A DNA stretch of 64,000 nucleotides. Source: Glandiceps talaboti. Its lineage: Eukaryota > Hemichordata > Enteropneusta > Spengelidae. The stretch lies in NCBI RefSeq assembly GCF_964340395.1, contig NC_135564.1, forward strand, positions 23,188,387 to 23,252,386, written 5' to 3'. The notes beneath the pieces were generated by a model that was not told the origin of the DNA, searched no databases, and saw only the letters and a list, made by a program, of their open reading frames with translations. Position numbers and translations under genes: made by a program. Of the stretch, positions 46,347-58,452 are shown in pieces; position 1 is the stretch's first letter, and each line of letters begins with the position of its first letter.

Positions 46347-46505
46347 AGCACAGCTGAAATGATACAGTCATTCATGCTATAGACATGGGACCTGATAAAA
46401 GAGTCTTGTCTGTCTGTCTGTCTGTCTGTCTGTTATTGACTTACACTAAACTTAAAGAAACTTAAGATCAAAAACCCCTGGGTAGAATATTTTGACATTT
46501 AGCAG
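46347..46505 (+). repeat. Repeat family R3, left end before the array
   Basis: The left end TTTAGCACAGCTGAAATGAT, a (CTGT)n tract and AAACTTAAGATCAAAAACCC lead directly into the first minisatellite unit. Confidence 0.75.
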
Positions 46506-49500
46506 GGATAATGTTGATTTCATTTTCAGTCTCTAGTTAGGATAATGTTGATTTCATTTTCAGTCTCTAGTTAGGATAATGTTGATTTCATGTTCAGTCT
46601 CTAGTTAGGATAATGTTGATTTCATGTTCAGTCTCTAGTTAGGATAATGTTGATTTCATGTTCAGTCTCTACATGTAGTTAGGATAATGTTGATTTCATG
46701 TTCAGTCTCTACATGTAGTTAGGATAATGTTGATTTCATGTTCAGTCTCTACATGTAGTTAGGATAATGTTGATTTCATTTACAGTCTCTAGTTAGGATA
46801 ATGTTGATTTCATGTTCAGTCTCTACATGTAGTTAGGATAATGTTGATTTCATGTTCAGTCTCTACATGTAGTTAGGATAATGTTGATTTCATGTTCAGT
46901 CTGTAGTTAGGATAATGTTGATTTCATGTTCAGTCTCTACATGTAGTTAGGATAATGTTGATTTCATTTTCAGTCTCTACATGTAGTTAGGATAATGTTG
47001 ATTTCATGTTCAGTCTCTACATGTAGTTAGGATAATGTTGATTTCATGTTCAGTCTCTACATGTAGTTAGGATAATGTTGATTTCATGTTCAGTCTCTAC
47101 ATGTAGTTAGGATAATGTTGATTTCATTTTCAGTCTCTAGTTAGGATAATGTTGATTTCATGTTCAGTCTCTACATGTAGTTAGGATAATGTTGATTTCA
47201 TGTTCAGTCTCTACATGTAGTTAGGATAATGTTGATTTCATGTTCAGTCTCTACATGTAGTTAGGATAATGTTGATTTCATGTTCAGTCTCTACATGTAG
47301 TTAGGATAATGTTGATTTCATGTTCAGTCTCTACATGTAGTTAGGATAATGTTGATTTCATGTTCAGTCTCTACATGTAGTTAGGATAATGTTGATTTCA
47401 TTTTCAGTCTCTAGTTAGGATAATGTTGATTTCATTTTCAGTCTCTAGTTAGGATAATGTTGATTTCATGTTCAGTCTCTACATGTAGTTAGGATAATGT
47501 TGATTTCATGTTCAGTCTCTACATGTAGTTAGGATAATGTTGATTTCATGTTCAGTCTCTACATGTAGTTAGGATAATGTTGATTTCATTTTCAGTCTCT
47601 AGTTAGGATAATGTTGATTTCATGTTCAGTCTCTACATGTAGTTAGGATAATGTTGATTTCATGTTCAGTCTCTACATGTAGTTAGGATAATGTTGATTT
47701 CATTTTCAGTCTCTACATGTAGTTAGGATAATGTTGATTTCATGTTCAGTCTCTAGTTAGGATAATGTTGATTTCATTTTCAGTCTCTACATGTAGTTAG
47801 GATAATGTTGATTTCATGTTCAGTCTCTACATGTAGTTAGGATAATGTTGATTTCATGTTCAGTCTCTAGTTAGGATAATGTTGATTTCATGTTCAGTCT
47901 CTAGTTAGGATAATGTTGATTTCATGTTCAGTCTCTACATGTAGTTAGGATAATGTTGATTTCATGTTCAGTCTCTACATGTAGTTAGGATAATGTTGAT
48001 TTCATGTTCAGTCTCTACATGTAGTTAGGATAATGTTGATTTCATGTTCAGTCTCTACATGTAGTTAGGATAATGTTGATTTCATGTTCAGTCTCTACAT
48101 GTAGTTAGGATAATGTTGATTTCATGTTCAGTCTCTACATGTAGTTAGGATAATGTTGATTTCATTTTCAGTCTCTAGTTAGGATAATGTTGATTTCATG
48201 TTCAGTCTCTACATGTAGTTAGGATAATGTTGATTTCATGTTCAGTCTCTAGTTAGGATAATGTTGATTTCATTTTCAGTCTCTACATGTAGTTAGGATA
48301 ATGTTGATTTCATGTTCAGTCTCTACATGTAGTTAGGATAATGTTGATTTCATGTTCAGTCTCTAGTTAGGATAATGTTGATTTCATGTTCAGTCTCTAC
48401 ATGTAGTTAGGATAATGTTGATTTCATGTTCAGTCTCTAGTTAGGATAATGTTGATTTCATGTTCAGTCTCTACATGTAGTTAGGATAATGTTGATTTCA
48501 TGTTCAGTCTCTACATGTAGTTAGGATAATGTTGATTTCATGTTCAGTCTCTACATGTAGTTAGGATAATGTTGATTTCATTTTCAGTCTCTAGTTAGGA
48601 TAATGTTGATTTCATGTTCAGTCTCTACATGTAGTTAGGATAATGTTGATTTCATGTTCAGTCTCTACATGTAGTTAGGATAATGTTGATTTCATGTTCA
48701 GTCTCTACATGTAGTTAGGATAATGTTGATTTCATGTTCAGTCTCTACATGTAGTTAGGATAATGTTGATTTCATGTTCAGTCTCTACATGTAGTTAGGA
48801 TAATGTTGATTTCATGTTCAGTCTCTAGTTAGGATAATGTTGATTTCATTTTCAGTCTCTAGTTAGGATAATGTTGATTTCATGTTCAGTCTCTACATGT
48901 AGTTAGGATAATGTTGATTTCATGTTCAGTCTCTACATGTAGTTAGGATAATGTTGATTTCATGTTCAGTCTCTACATGTAGTTAGGATAATGTTGATTT
49001 CATGTTCAGTCTCTACATGTAGTTAGGATAATGTTGATTTCATGTTCAGTCTCTACATGTAGTTAGGATAATGTTGATTTCATGTTCAGTCTCTACATGT
49101 AGTTAGGATAATGTTGATTTCATTTTCAGTCTCTAGTTAGGATAATGTTGATTTCATTTTCAGTCTCTAGTTAGGATAATGTTGATTTCATGTTCAGTCT
49201 CTACATGTAGTTAGGATAATGTTGATTTCATGTTCAGTCTCTACATGTAGTTAGGATAATGTTGATTTCATTTTCAGTCTCTAGTTAGGATAATGTTGAT
49301 TTCATGTTCAGTCTCTACATGTAGTTAGGATAATGTTGATTTCATGTTCAGTCTCTACATGTAGTTAGGATAATGTTGATTTCATGTTCAGTCTGTAGTT
49401 AGGATAATGTTGATTTCATGTTCAGTCTCTACATGTAGTTAGGATAATGTTGATTTCATTTTCAGTCTCTACATGTAGTTAGGATAATGTTGATTTCATG

Positions 49501-52336
49501 TTCAGTCTCTACATGTAGTTAGGATAATGTTGATTTCATGTTCAGTCTCTACATGTAGTTAGGATAATGTTGATTTCATGTTCAGTCTCTACATGTAGTT
49601 AGGATAATGTTGATTTCATGTTCAGTCTCTACATGTAGTTAGGATAATGTTGATTTCATTTTCAGTCTCTAGTTAGGATAATGTTGATTTCATGTTCAGT
49701 CTCTACATGTAGTTAGGATAATGTTGATTTCATGTTCAGTCTCTACATGTAGTTAGGATAATGTTGATTTCATGTTCAGTCTCTACATGTAGTTAGGATA
49801 ATGTTGATTTCATTTTCAGTCTCTAGTTAGGATAATGTTGATTTCATTTTCAGTCTCTAGTTAGGATAATGTTGATTTCATGTTCAGTCTCTACATGTAG
49901 TTAGGATAATGTTGATTTCATGTTCAGTCTCTACATGTAGTTAGGATAATGTTGATTTCATTTTCAGTCTCTAGTTAGGATAATGTTGATTTCATGTTCA
50001 GTCTCTACATGTAGTTAGGATAATGTTGATTTCATGTTCAGTCTCTACATGTAGTTAGGATAATGTTGATTTCATGTTCAGTCTCTACATGTAGTTAGGA
50101 TAATGTTGATTTCATGTTCAGTCTCTACATGTAGTTAGGATAATGTTGATTTCATGTTCAGTCTCTAGTTAGGATAATGTTGATTTCATTTTCAGTCTCT
50201 AGTTAGGATAATGTTGATTTCATGTTCAGTCTCTACATGTAGTTAGGATAATGTTGATTTCATGTTCAGTCTCTACATGTAGTTAGGATAATGTTGATTT
50301 CATTTTCAGTCTCTAGTTAGGATAATGTTGATTTCATGTTCAGTCTCTACATGTAGTTAGGATAATGTTGATTTCATGTTCAGTCTCTACATGTAGTTAG
50401 GATAATGTTGATTTCATGTTCAGTCTCTACATGTAGTTAGGATAATGTTGATTTCATTTTCAGTCTCTAGTTAGGATAATGTTGATTTCATTTTCAGTCT
50501 CTAGTTAGGATAATGTTGATTTCATGTTCAGTCTCTACATGTAGTTAGGATAATGTTGATTTCATGTTCAGTCTCTACATGTAGTTAGGATAATGTTGAT
50601 TTCATTTTCAGTCTCTAGTTAGGATAATGTTCAGTCTCTACATGTAGTTAGGATAATGTTGATTTCATGTTCAGTCTCTACATGTAGTTAGGATAATGTT
50701 GATTTCATTTTCAGTCTCTAGTTAGGATAATGTTGATTTCATGTTCAGTCTCTACATGTAGTTAGGATAATGTTGATTTCATGTTCAGTCTCTACATGTA
50801 GTTAGGATAATGTTGATTTCATTTTCAGTCTCTAGTTAGGATAATGTTGATTTCATTTTCAGTCTCTACATGTAGTTAGGATAATGTTGATTTCATGTTC
50901 AGTCTCTACATGTAGTTAGGATAATGTTGATTTCATTTTCAGTCTCTACATGTAGTTAGGATAATGTTGATTTCATTTTCAGTCTCTAGTTAGGATAATG
51001 TTGATTTCATGTTCAGTCTCTACATGTAGTTAGGATAATGTTGATTTCATTTTCAGTCTCTACATGTAGTTAGGATAATGTTGATTTCATTTTCAGTCTC
51101 TACATGTAGTTAGGATAATGTTGATTTCATGTTCAGTCTCTACATGTAGTTAGGATAATGTTGATTTCATGTTCAGTCTCTACATGTAGTTAGGATAATG
51201 TTGATTTCATGTTCAGTCTCTACATGTAGTTAGGATAATGTTGATTTCATTTTCAGTCTCTAGTTAGGATAATGTTGATTTCATGTTCAGTCTCTACATG
51301 TAGTTAGGATAATGTTGATTTCATGTTCAGTCTCTACATGTAGTTAGGATAATGTTGATTTCATGTTCAGTCTCTACATGTAGTTAGGATAATGTTGATT
51401 TCATTTTCAGTCTCTAGTTAGGATAATGTAGATTTCATTTTCAGTCTCTAGTTAGGATAATGTTGATTTCATGTTCAGTCTCTAGTTAGGATAATGTTGA
51501 TTTCATTTTCAGTCTCTAGTTAGGATAATGTTGATTTCATGTTCAGTCTCTACATGGAGTTAGGATAATGTTGATTTCATGTTCAGTCTCTACATGTAGT
51601 TAGGATAATGTTGATTTCATGTTCAGTCTCTACATGTAGTTAGGATAATGTTGATTTCATGTTCAGTCTCTAGTTAGGATAATGTTGATTTCATGTTCAG
51701 TCTCTACATGTAGTTAGGATAATGTTGATTTCATGTTCAGTCTCTACATGTAGTTAGGATAATGTTGATTTCATGTTCAGTCTCTACATGTAGTTAGGAT
51801 AATGTTGATTTCATGTTCAGTCTCTACATGTAGTTAGGATAATGTTGATTTCATTTTCAGTCTCTAGTTAGGATAATGTTGATTTCATGTTCAGTCTCTA
51901 CATGTAGTTAGGATAATGTTGATTTCATGTTCAGTCTCTACATGTAGTTAGGATAATGTTGATTTCATTTTCAGTCTGTAGTTAGGATAATGTTGATTTC
52001 ATTTTCAGTCTCTACATGTAGTTAGGATAATGTTGATTTCATGTTCAGTCTCTACATGTAGTTAGGATAATGTTGATTTCATGTTCAGTCTCTACATGTA
52101 GTTAGGATAATGTTGATTTCATGTTCAGTCTCTACATGTAGTTAGGATAATGTTGATTTCATTTTCAGTCTCTAGTTAGGATAATGTTGATTTCATGTTC
52201 AGTCTCTACATGTAGTTAGGATAATGTTGATTTCATGTTCAGTCTCTACATGTAGTTAGGATAATGTTGATTTCATTTTCAGTCTGTAGTTAGGATAATG
52301 TTGATTTCATTTTCAGTCTCTAGTTAGGATAATGTT
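46506..52336 (+). repeat. 5.8-kb 34/40-bp minisatellite
   Basis: About 150 tandem units. The 34-bp form is AGTTAGGATAATGTT + GATTTCATTTTCAGTCTCT. The 40-bp form adds ACATGT after CTCT, and most long units have CATGTTCAG instead of CATTTTCAG. The two differences are strongly but not completely linked (G with long, T with short), giving a two-letter code along the array. Rare variants CTGTAG (near 46902, 49393, 51977 and 52285), CATTTACAG (46780) and one ~11-bp deletion (near 50630) mark individual units. The array lies between the two halves of an R3 repeat. No coding function is evident. Confidence 0.97.
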
Positions 52337-52515
52337 CAAGACAAAGTATACATAAATGACCATGTGCATAGCAACAGGCAAATGATGGTGTCTATTGCAA
52401 AGATAAAACAGGAATTGGTAGGCAAATAAATAAACATTCAAGAAATGTATGCAAATATACCTAGCAACAAGACCACACCCATGGCAACTGTCAAGCGATG
52501 TTGAGTATTGCAAAG
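52337..52515 (+). repeat. Repeat family R3, right half after the array
   Basis: AATGTTCAAGACAAAGTATA leads from the last array unit into R3 subunits (ACCATGTGCATAGCAACAGG, ATTGCAAAGATAAAACAGG and GCAACAAGACCACACCCATG). The right terminal signature is missing. Confidence 0.75.
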
Positions 52516-52539
52516 ATGACTAGATTTAAACTGAATGCC

Positions 52540-53085
52540 TCCTGTAAGGGAAAAACCATAGGTTTATGCTCCTACACACATTGTTGGAATGCATTCTTAT
52601 CAAGATCTAGCCTAATTACCAAAAATCATTAATTATGCACATTCATCATTAAAAATAAACACTGTGCCAACAGGCTTGATAGGATATGTGCTTTATTATG
52701 GTTGATGTCTGTGCCAAATTTTATTGAATTTGAAACTTGCCTTCTTAATATAGCCTAATTACCAAAATCCATTAATTATTCAAATTACTCATGAAAACTA
52801 AATACTATGCCAACAAACTTTATAGGACATGCAGGCTTTCTGTGATGTATGTAACACATTTTGTGGAATTTGAAATATGCATTCTCTAGATTAGCTTAAT
52901 TACTGAAAATCATTAATTATGCAAATTATTGATTAAAACTGTTAGCTACATCCACAAGTATAATAACACATATGCACTTATCATGTTTAATGTATATACC
53001 AATTAAATTGAATTTGAAGAATACATTCATTAGTGATAACATAATTACTGAAAATTATCAGGCCTAGAAATCAATATTTTCACCC
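52540..53085 (+). repeat. Repeat family R4, ~143-bp tandem units
   Basis: Three to four diverged units have CATTAATTATGCA.ATT cores near 52627, 52770 and 52911, each followed by ACTATGCCAACA..CTTTATAGGA and GAATTTGAA.TATGCATTCT. Several units contain the octamer ATGCAAAT. Confidence 0.75.
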
Positions 53086-53109
53086 ACCTGCCTAGAGGAA
53101 TTATCATTT

Positions 53110-54290
53110 TTAGCACAACTGAACTGAGGTTCAGTAGTGCTATAGGGATCACCCGGCGTCTGTTTGTCAGTCTGTGTGTGTGTGTGTGTGTGTGTGTGTA
53201 AACAACTTAAAGTCAAAAACCGCTGAACCGATTGCCATGATATTTGATGGGTCCATTACCTTGGGTGTCTAGTTGGGAAATTGTTCAAAACAAAATGATT
53301 GCATCACAGATCTGTGATTTGGGTAAAAAAATGTGATTTTTGGTCAAAAAACTTAAACTCAGAAACTACTGGGCAGATTGGTGTGAAATTTGGTGGGAAC
53401 ATTCTTAAGGGGGTTTTAAGTAAGATTTGTTCATGACATGATGATTCCACCAGTAATATGCAAATTAGGGCTAAAAATGTGTCTTTTTGGTTAAAAATCT
53501 ATAATTCCAAAACTACTGAGCAGATTGGGCTGAAATTTAATGGGAATGCATCTAGGGATTTATGGACAAAGAAATATTAAGCATACAATGATTCCATGAG
53601 TGATATGCAAATTAGGTGTAAGAATGTTCATTTTTGGTCAAAAACTTATATCTCAAAAAGTACTTGGTCAATGAGTCTGAAACTTGGCGAGATGTTTCTG
53701 AAACTGTTATTCTGCAGATTTTCTTCAAAACATTTTGACAAAATTGGCTGTAGCAACCATTACCACGCCCTTTAGCAACAACCAAATGGCAGTATATTTT
53801 GGTCAAATAACAAGATCATCTGGTAGGCAAGTGAGTAAACATTCAAAAAATGTATGCAAATACCCTGGCAACCATGACCACGCCCATAGCAACAGCCAAA
53901 CGGTCGTGTATTTCACAAACATCAACAGGGTTTAATAGACAATTGAATAAACATTCAAAAAATGTATGTAAATTTGCCTAGCAACAAGACCACGCCCATA
54001 GCAACAGCCAAATGATCACATATATTGCGAAGATAACAACGGGGATTTATAGACAATTGAATAAACATTTAAAAATATATGTAAATATGCCTAGCAACAA
54101 GACCACACCCATAGCAATAGCCAAATGATCACGTATATTGCAAAGACAATATCAGGAATTCATATAGAAGTGGACAAAAACATACACAAACGTATGCAAA
54201 TATATCTAACAACATGACCACGCCCATAGCAACAGCCAAATGATAGCATATATCGTAAAGATAGCAACATGGTTGGATAGGCTGGTTCGT
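53110..54290 (+). repeat. Repeat family R3, long copy
   Basis: The most complete left side of the family reads TTTAGCACAACTGAACTGAG, GTTCAGTAGTGCTATAGGGA, a (TG)n tract, AAAGTCAAAAACCGCTGAAC, GGTGTCTAGTTGGGAAATTG and TTCAAAACAAAATGATTGC. These are followed by repeats of the ACTGGGCAGATTGG type and about five ~115-bp GCAACAAGACCACGCCCATA subunits. The CAGTTGTGCTA right end is absent. Confidence 0.85.
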
Positions 54291-54354
54291 CATTGGTTAC
54301 TCCTGTTTGCCCATGACATTGGTGATTTTAAAGATTTTAGTTCAACATCTCTCC

Positions 54355-54534
54355 TCAAATCGTGACAGTTTGACGCAGTACAACAGGTAGCCTACACAAT
54401 GGAGAACCACCGGTTTCAGTATGAGTAAAAGGCAAATAACTCATTTCTTTTCTCCAGAGAGTAAGCCATGTACGAGTGATGGAAATGATGAACAACCCGT
54501 TAATCGCAACGAGACAGGAAACAAATGGTATCAT
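54355..54534 (-). CDS. Candidate first exon, DRAM/Frag1-like membrane protein
   Basis: The minus-strand frame starting at the ATG at 54534 reads MIPFVSCLVAINGLFIISIT and then SYLPFTHTETGGSPL. A first transmembrane segment followed by a short loop and P-[YF]-x-x-x-[ED]-T-G-x-x-P is the N-terminal pattern of DRAM/TMEM150/Frag1-type six-helix proteins. The frame continues into a stop at 54355. A donor could be the GT shortly after GGSPL. The exon may also start earlier in the same frame (open to 54654). No second exon was found, and if real the gene would run antisense to ACP6. The resemblance is short and could be chance. Confidence 0.3.
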   Translation of the reverse strand: MIPFVSCLVAINGLFIISITRTWLTLWRKEMSYLPFTHTETGGSPLCRLPVVLRQTVTI

Positions 54535-54654
54535 CCGAAATACTTTCCACGCTAGGCCTTTTGTTGTTATGGTGGCAAATTTGCACTTTATTAGCTTAGC
54601 AAATTGTATGTGATCTGTGCACTCGTGACTGTGTGCATGTCTGTTACTGCACAT

Positions 54655-56639
54655 GTAACAATATCAGTATGTATCAAATCTCATATCGTCTTTACTATAT
54701 TTGAACAATGGTTGAGTTAATTTACAAAGTCTTTAGAGGAATTAGTGTGGTGTAGACATTCACTGGTAGAAAAAAGTCAAAAATAATTTGTGTACACAAA
54801 GTTCACACAATATTCAACTTCCAAACACAGCATTGCTGAAATGACACAATACTATGTTCAATTTCACTTCGCACATCAGTCATCTGCTATGAAATATTTG
54901 AGTAAACCAAACACAAAACAATCCTACCGAACACTAATTGTACATCATATGTGATGTTTATAACTAGCTGCATTTATTTGTAGATTAATTATGTGACTCC
55001 ATCTGACTTGCACATGTAAAATGGGACAGGTTCCCTCAGTCACCCCATTACTTTTTAAGTACATTCACATTCAGTCTCACTGAAAAACTTCAAGATGGAA
55101 ATATCGTAAAATTAAAACCCGAGAACAAGTAGATAAAATCTAGATGTCAATAGCAACTTTTAAACAAACGACATTTACTGTGAATATTATCATGCAAAAT
55201 ACAAAAAAATGTAATAGGGTTCCATCGCTACAGAAAATTTACTTCACCACGGCATATATACTTGTTGCAACTGTTCAAACTCAGAACGCTGCAGGATGAT
55301 AGTATATCATATCATCAAGACTATATTACGCAATGGCAATGCACTCCTGATGAAAGCACCAGTCTAGTCAGTGCTGTCATACCGTGTACTTCTGTTGTAG
55401 TTAGAATAAGGAGAGTCTATCGACAGAGAAATATTTTCCCATTCGGTAACAAGACAGCAGAGACTTGACATCTTCGACCATGGGTTCGTGATAGCTGCAA
55501 ATATGGGCCTTCATCGGCTTTTACTCTCCCTTTAGTATGACCATGGATGTATTAGTGAGATCACTAATAAACACTAATAGTAGTAGTACATCCATGGTAC
55601 GACGTATGGTAGTTTTCTTGTACCAAATATGCGACGCTTGGTAAAGTCATTTTATAGAAACCTCCTTGCAATGGAGAGCTTTGATACGAATGATTGGAAT
55701 CTGTAAAACAAGTTCCAAAATGCAAGCGAGAACAGTTCATTGTCAAAGTTGAACCCCTTTCCTTCTATGTTATGAACTTCTGTTGTTGTGTAGTAGGATA
55801 AGCAATAGCCCGTCACCGTCAACCTAGATAAGGAATGTTTATATTTTGGTGATCCGCGTCAATGTTCAACCACAAGTTCTCCACCTCCAAAAGATACAGC
55901 CAGCTATATGCAAAATAGGGTGCCAGGCACCGAGAGTCATGCATTTAAAGATTTCTCTTTCACTGTGAACTTGTCAAAATAACTACATTTCTAGAACTCT
56001 CAGTACTCCTTTGGGATGTACTGGAGAAAGTAATACTGTCAGTAAACATTGGTAACATTACATGGCATGCATGTTACAAAATTAAGATTGTCTTGATCTT
56101 GGTTGACCTGGCAGTACAGTATACATTACACGTCTTCTGTAATAGCAAGACATTGGAAAGAGTCGACACCAACAAACTTACATTCTAACATTCCAACATT
56201 GAAACTATTTACATGATCAGCTATCAGTGTTCCTTTTGAGTCATTTTGTACAATCTTTGAAAGCTTGTAACAAACATTGTACCCCATAAGGCGTGTGCAT
56301 GCCACGTGAAGCTGTGATAATTACATTTATCGCACATGTGCAGTGTACAAAAAAGTCTTCCAAGGTCATTGGTCATGAAAGACACATTATGGAGTTGATC
56401 ATTTCCCCGATGATTCAACTGATTGAAAGCTGAAAACTTGTTAAAACAATATTGTTTTTTGAGGAATGCAATCTTCCTTTTAACAATTTACACATAATTG
56501 TGAAAAGGATAGAAATATTCTGAGCTAACATTGCAGCAAAATGTACCAGTCCAGTTGGACAGGTCTTTCCAAAATCTTCCAGTCCAGCCTGACAATTTAG
56601 TGGCCCTGGGCTGCTGGGCCGGCATTAATTTTGAGCCCT
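54655..56639. other. Apparently single-copy sequence, no confirmed gene
   Basis: This is the least repetitive stretch downstream of the 5.8 kb array. Open frames such as 55262-55468 (plus) show no family resemblance. A nested inverted repeat at 55540-55598 is listed separately. I looked for the next ACP6 exons here and did not find them. Confidence 0.5.
55540..55598. other. Nested inverted repeats (cruciform-like)
   Basis: Outer arms ACCATGGATGTA (55540-55551) and TACATCCATGGT (55587-55598) are perfect. Inside, TTAGTGA-GA-TCACTAA (55552-55567) is a second perfect hairpin. Confidence 0.8.
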
Positions 56640-56866
56640 GATTATGCAAATTAATCATTAATAGTATTATAGTAAAACCTATGCCAACAGGTTTTATAGG
56701 ATATGTGTTCTTTGTTATGATTGATGGCTGTGCCTAACTATATCGAATTAGAATGTTGCATTCTTAAGATATAGCCTAATTACCAAAGACAAAGTCAATA
56801 ATTATGCAAATTACTCTTTAAAACTATAAGCTACATCATCAAGCAATTACAACACATACACGCTTT
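56640..56866 (+). repeat. Repeat family R4, left of R3 insertion
   Basis: ATTATGCAAATTAATCATTA, CCTATGCCAACAGGTTTTAT and GATATAGCCTAATTACCAAA mark this as R4. It resumes after the R3 copy. Confidence 0.75.
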
Positions 56867-57532
56867 GTTAGCACAACTGAACTGATAAAGGTTCAGTAGT
56901 GCTTTAGGCATGGCAAAGTGTTTGTCTGTCTGTCTGTCTGTCAAATAACCACATCATCTGGTAGGCAAGTGAGTAAATATTCAAAAAGTGTATGCAAATA
57001 TCCCTAGCAACCATGACCACGCCCATAGCAACAGCAAAACGGTCGTGCATTTCACAAAGATAACGGACTGATAGACAAGTGAATAAACATTCAAAAAATG
57101 TATGCAAATATGCCTAGCAACAAGACCACGCCCATAGCAAGAGCCAAATGATCAAATATATTGCAAAGATAACAGGAATTGAAAGACAAATGAGTAAACA
57201 TTTAAAAATGTATGAAAATGTACCTAGCAACAAGACCACGCCCATAGCAACAGCCAAATGATCATGTATATTGCAAAGATAATAACATGAATTCATACAC
57301 AAGATAACAAAAACATTCAAAAATGTATGCAAATATATCTAGCAACATGATCACGCCCATAGCAACAGCCAAATGATCGCGTATATCGCAAAGATAGCAA
57401 CATGGTTGGATAGGCAACTAGATAGTCATTCATTCAGCAAATGAACACCTATTGTTAGCATGGACTAGCATATGGATAAACATTTTTCAAAACTGTACAG
57501 TTGTGCTACGACACCATTGGCAGTATTTTGAT
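56867..57532 (+). mobile_element. Repeat family R3, complete short copy inserted in R4
   Basis: The left end TTAGCACAACTGAACTGATA and the right end ACAGTTGTGCTACGACACCA carry the 11-bp inverted pair TAGCACAACTG/CAGTTGTGCTA. The interior has a short (CTGT)n and about four ~115-bp subunits. R4 sequence on both sides (GCTTTGT... and TTTAATGTATGTACAATTAA) would be contiguous without it, so this is an insertion and R3 is a mobile element, probably a non-autonomous DNA transposon. Confidence 0.75.
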
Positions 57533-57690
57533 GTTTAATGTATGTACAATTAAATTGAATTTGAAGTATGCATTTCTAAGATATAGCCTAATTATAATAA
57601 TTATGCAAATTAATCATTAAAACTAAGAACTATGCCAACATGCTTTAAAAGATTGTGTGCTTCAAGATAGCATTGAATACTACACAAACT
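57533..57690 (+). repeat. Repeat family R4, right of R3 insertion
   Basis: It continues the R4 unit with AATTGAATTTGAAGTATGCA, GATATAGCCTAATTA and ACTATGCCAACATGCTTTAA. Confidence 0.7.
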
Positions 57691-58452
57691 TTAATGGATT
57701 TACGTACCCATAAATAAACAAGTGTGATTGGCTGGCATTTTAATCCTGGTTTGTATTTTAACGGCTATTCAGTAGTAACAAACAAACCTAGTTTGATGGT
57801 GTTTTGTACCAAATTCTCTCTACAATGTTTACAAATCACCTTTCTGTGGCAATTAACATCTGCATTACACAGACATTCACAAGTCCACACGTACCAAATT
57901 TATTACGAAAATCACCAGCTGCTCATTATTATCATGGTTATTCAGTGAGGATTTATATGTCTTATATGTGTTTTGGTCGGTAGTCTTTTGGGAGACTTTC
58001 ATAAAATTCCCAAATGTCCTTGGTCTGTGTTGATGAGCTTGTAGGTCACATTGACGTTCTTCAACTGGCGTTCGTTATACGTCTGATTGATCATTCAAAC
58101 TGCTCAATGCAAATTCTTGCAGTTTCTTGTAACAGTGTTATGCTTGGAAACATCTAAAAGACTCAACGAAAGTAAAATTAAACTCTGAAAAAAACCTAAA
58201 CGACGCGCAAACACACTTTTCGACAATCGTGCATGTTGGCAATAATCATGATCAGAATTAACACTAGATATTTACACCGCGATACTACGACACATCATGG
58301 GACTATCGAAACTCATATTATTGGGCTAAGAGCTAGATCAGAACAGACCACAGTAAACAGTTCTCAACACATAGCTCAGTAGCATGTGTTTAATGATTAG
58401 ATCGGAATGGTGTTTTTTTGGACAAATACATGGCAAAACTTTGAACTAAATG
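57691..58452. other. Intergenic/intronic, nothing confirmed
   Basis: No supported gene. A short minus-strand frame near 58015-58100 (NERQLKNVNVTYKLINTDQG) looks protein-like but is only about 31 codons and was not recognised. Confidence 0.4.

Noticed and set aside
46506-52336. CRISPR-like or satellite-centromere array
   Set aside because: Units are contiguous with no spacers, and the context is a eukaryotic intron or intergenic region. The array is single-locus here and embedded in an interspersed repeat, so neither label is supported.
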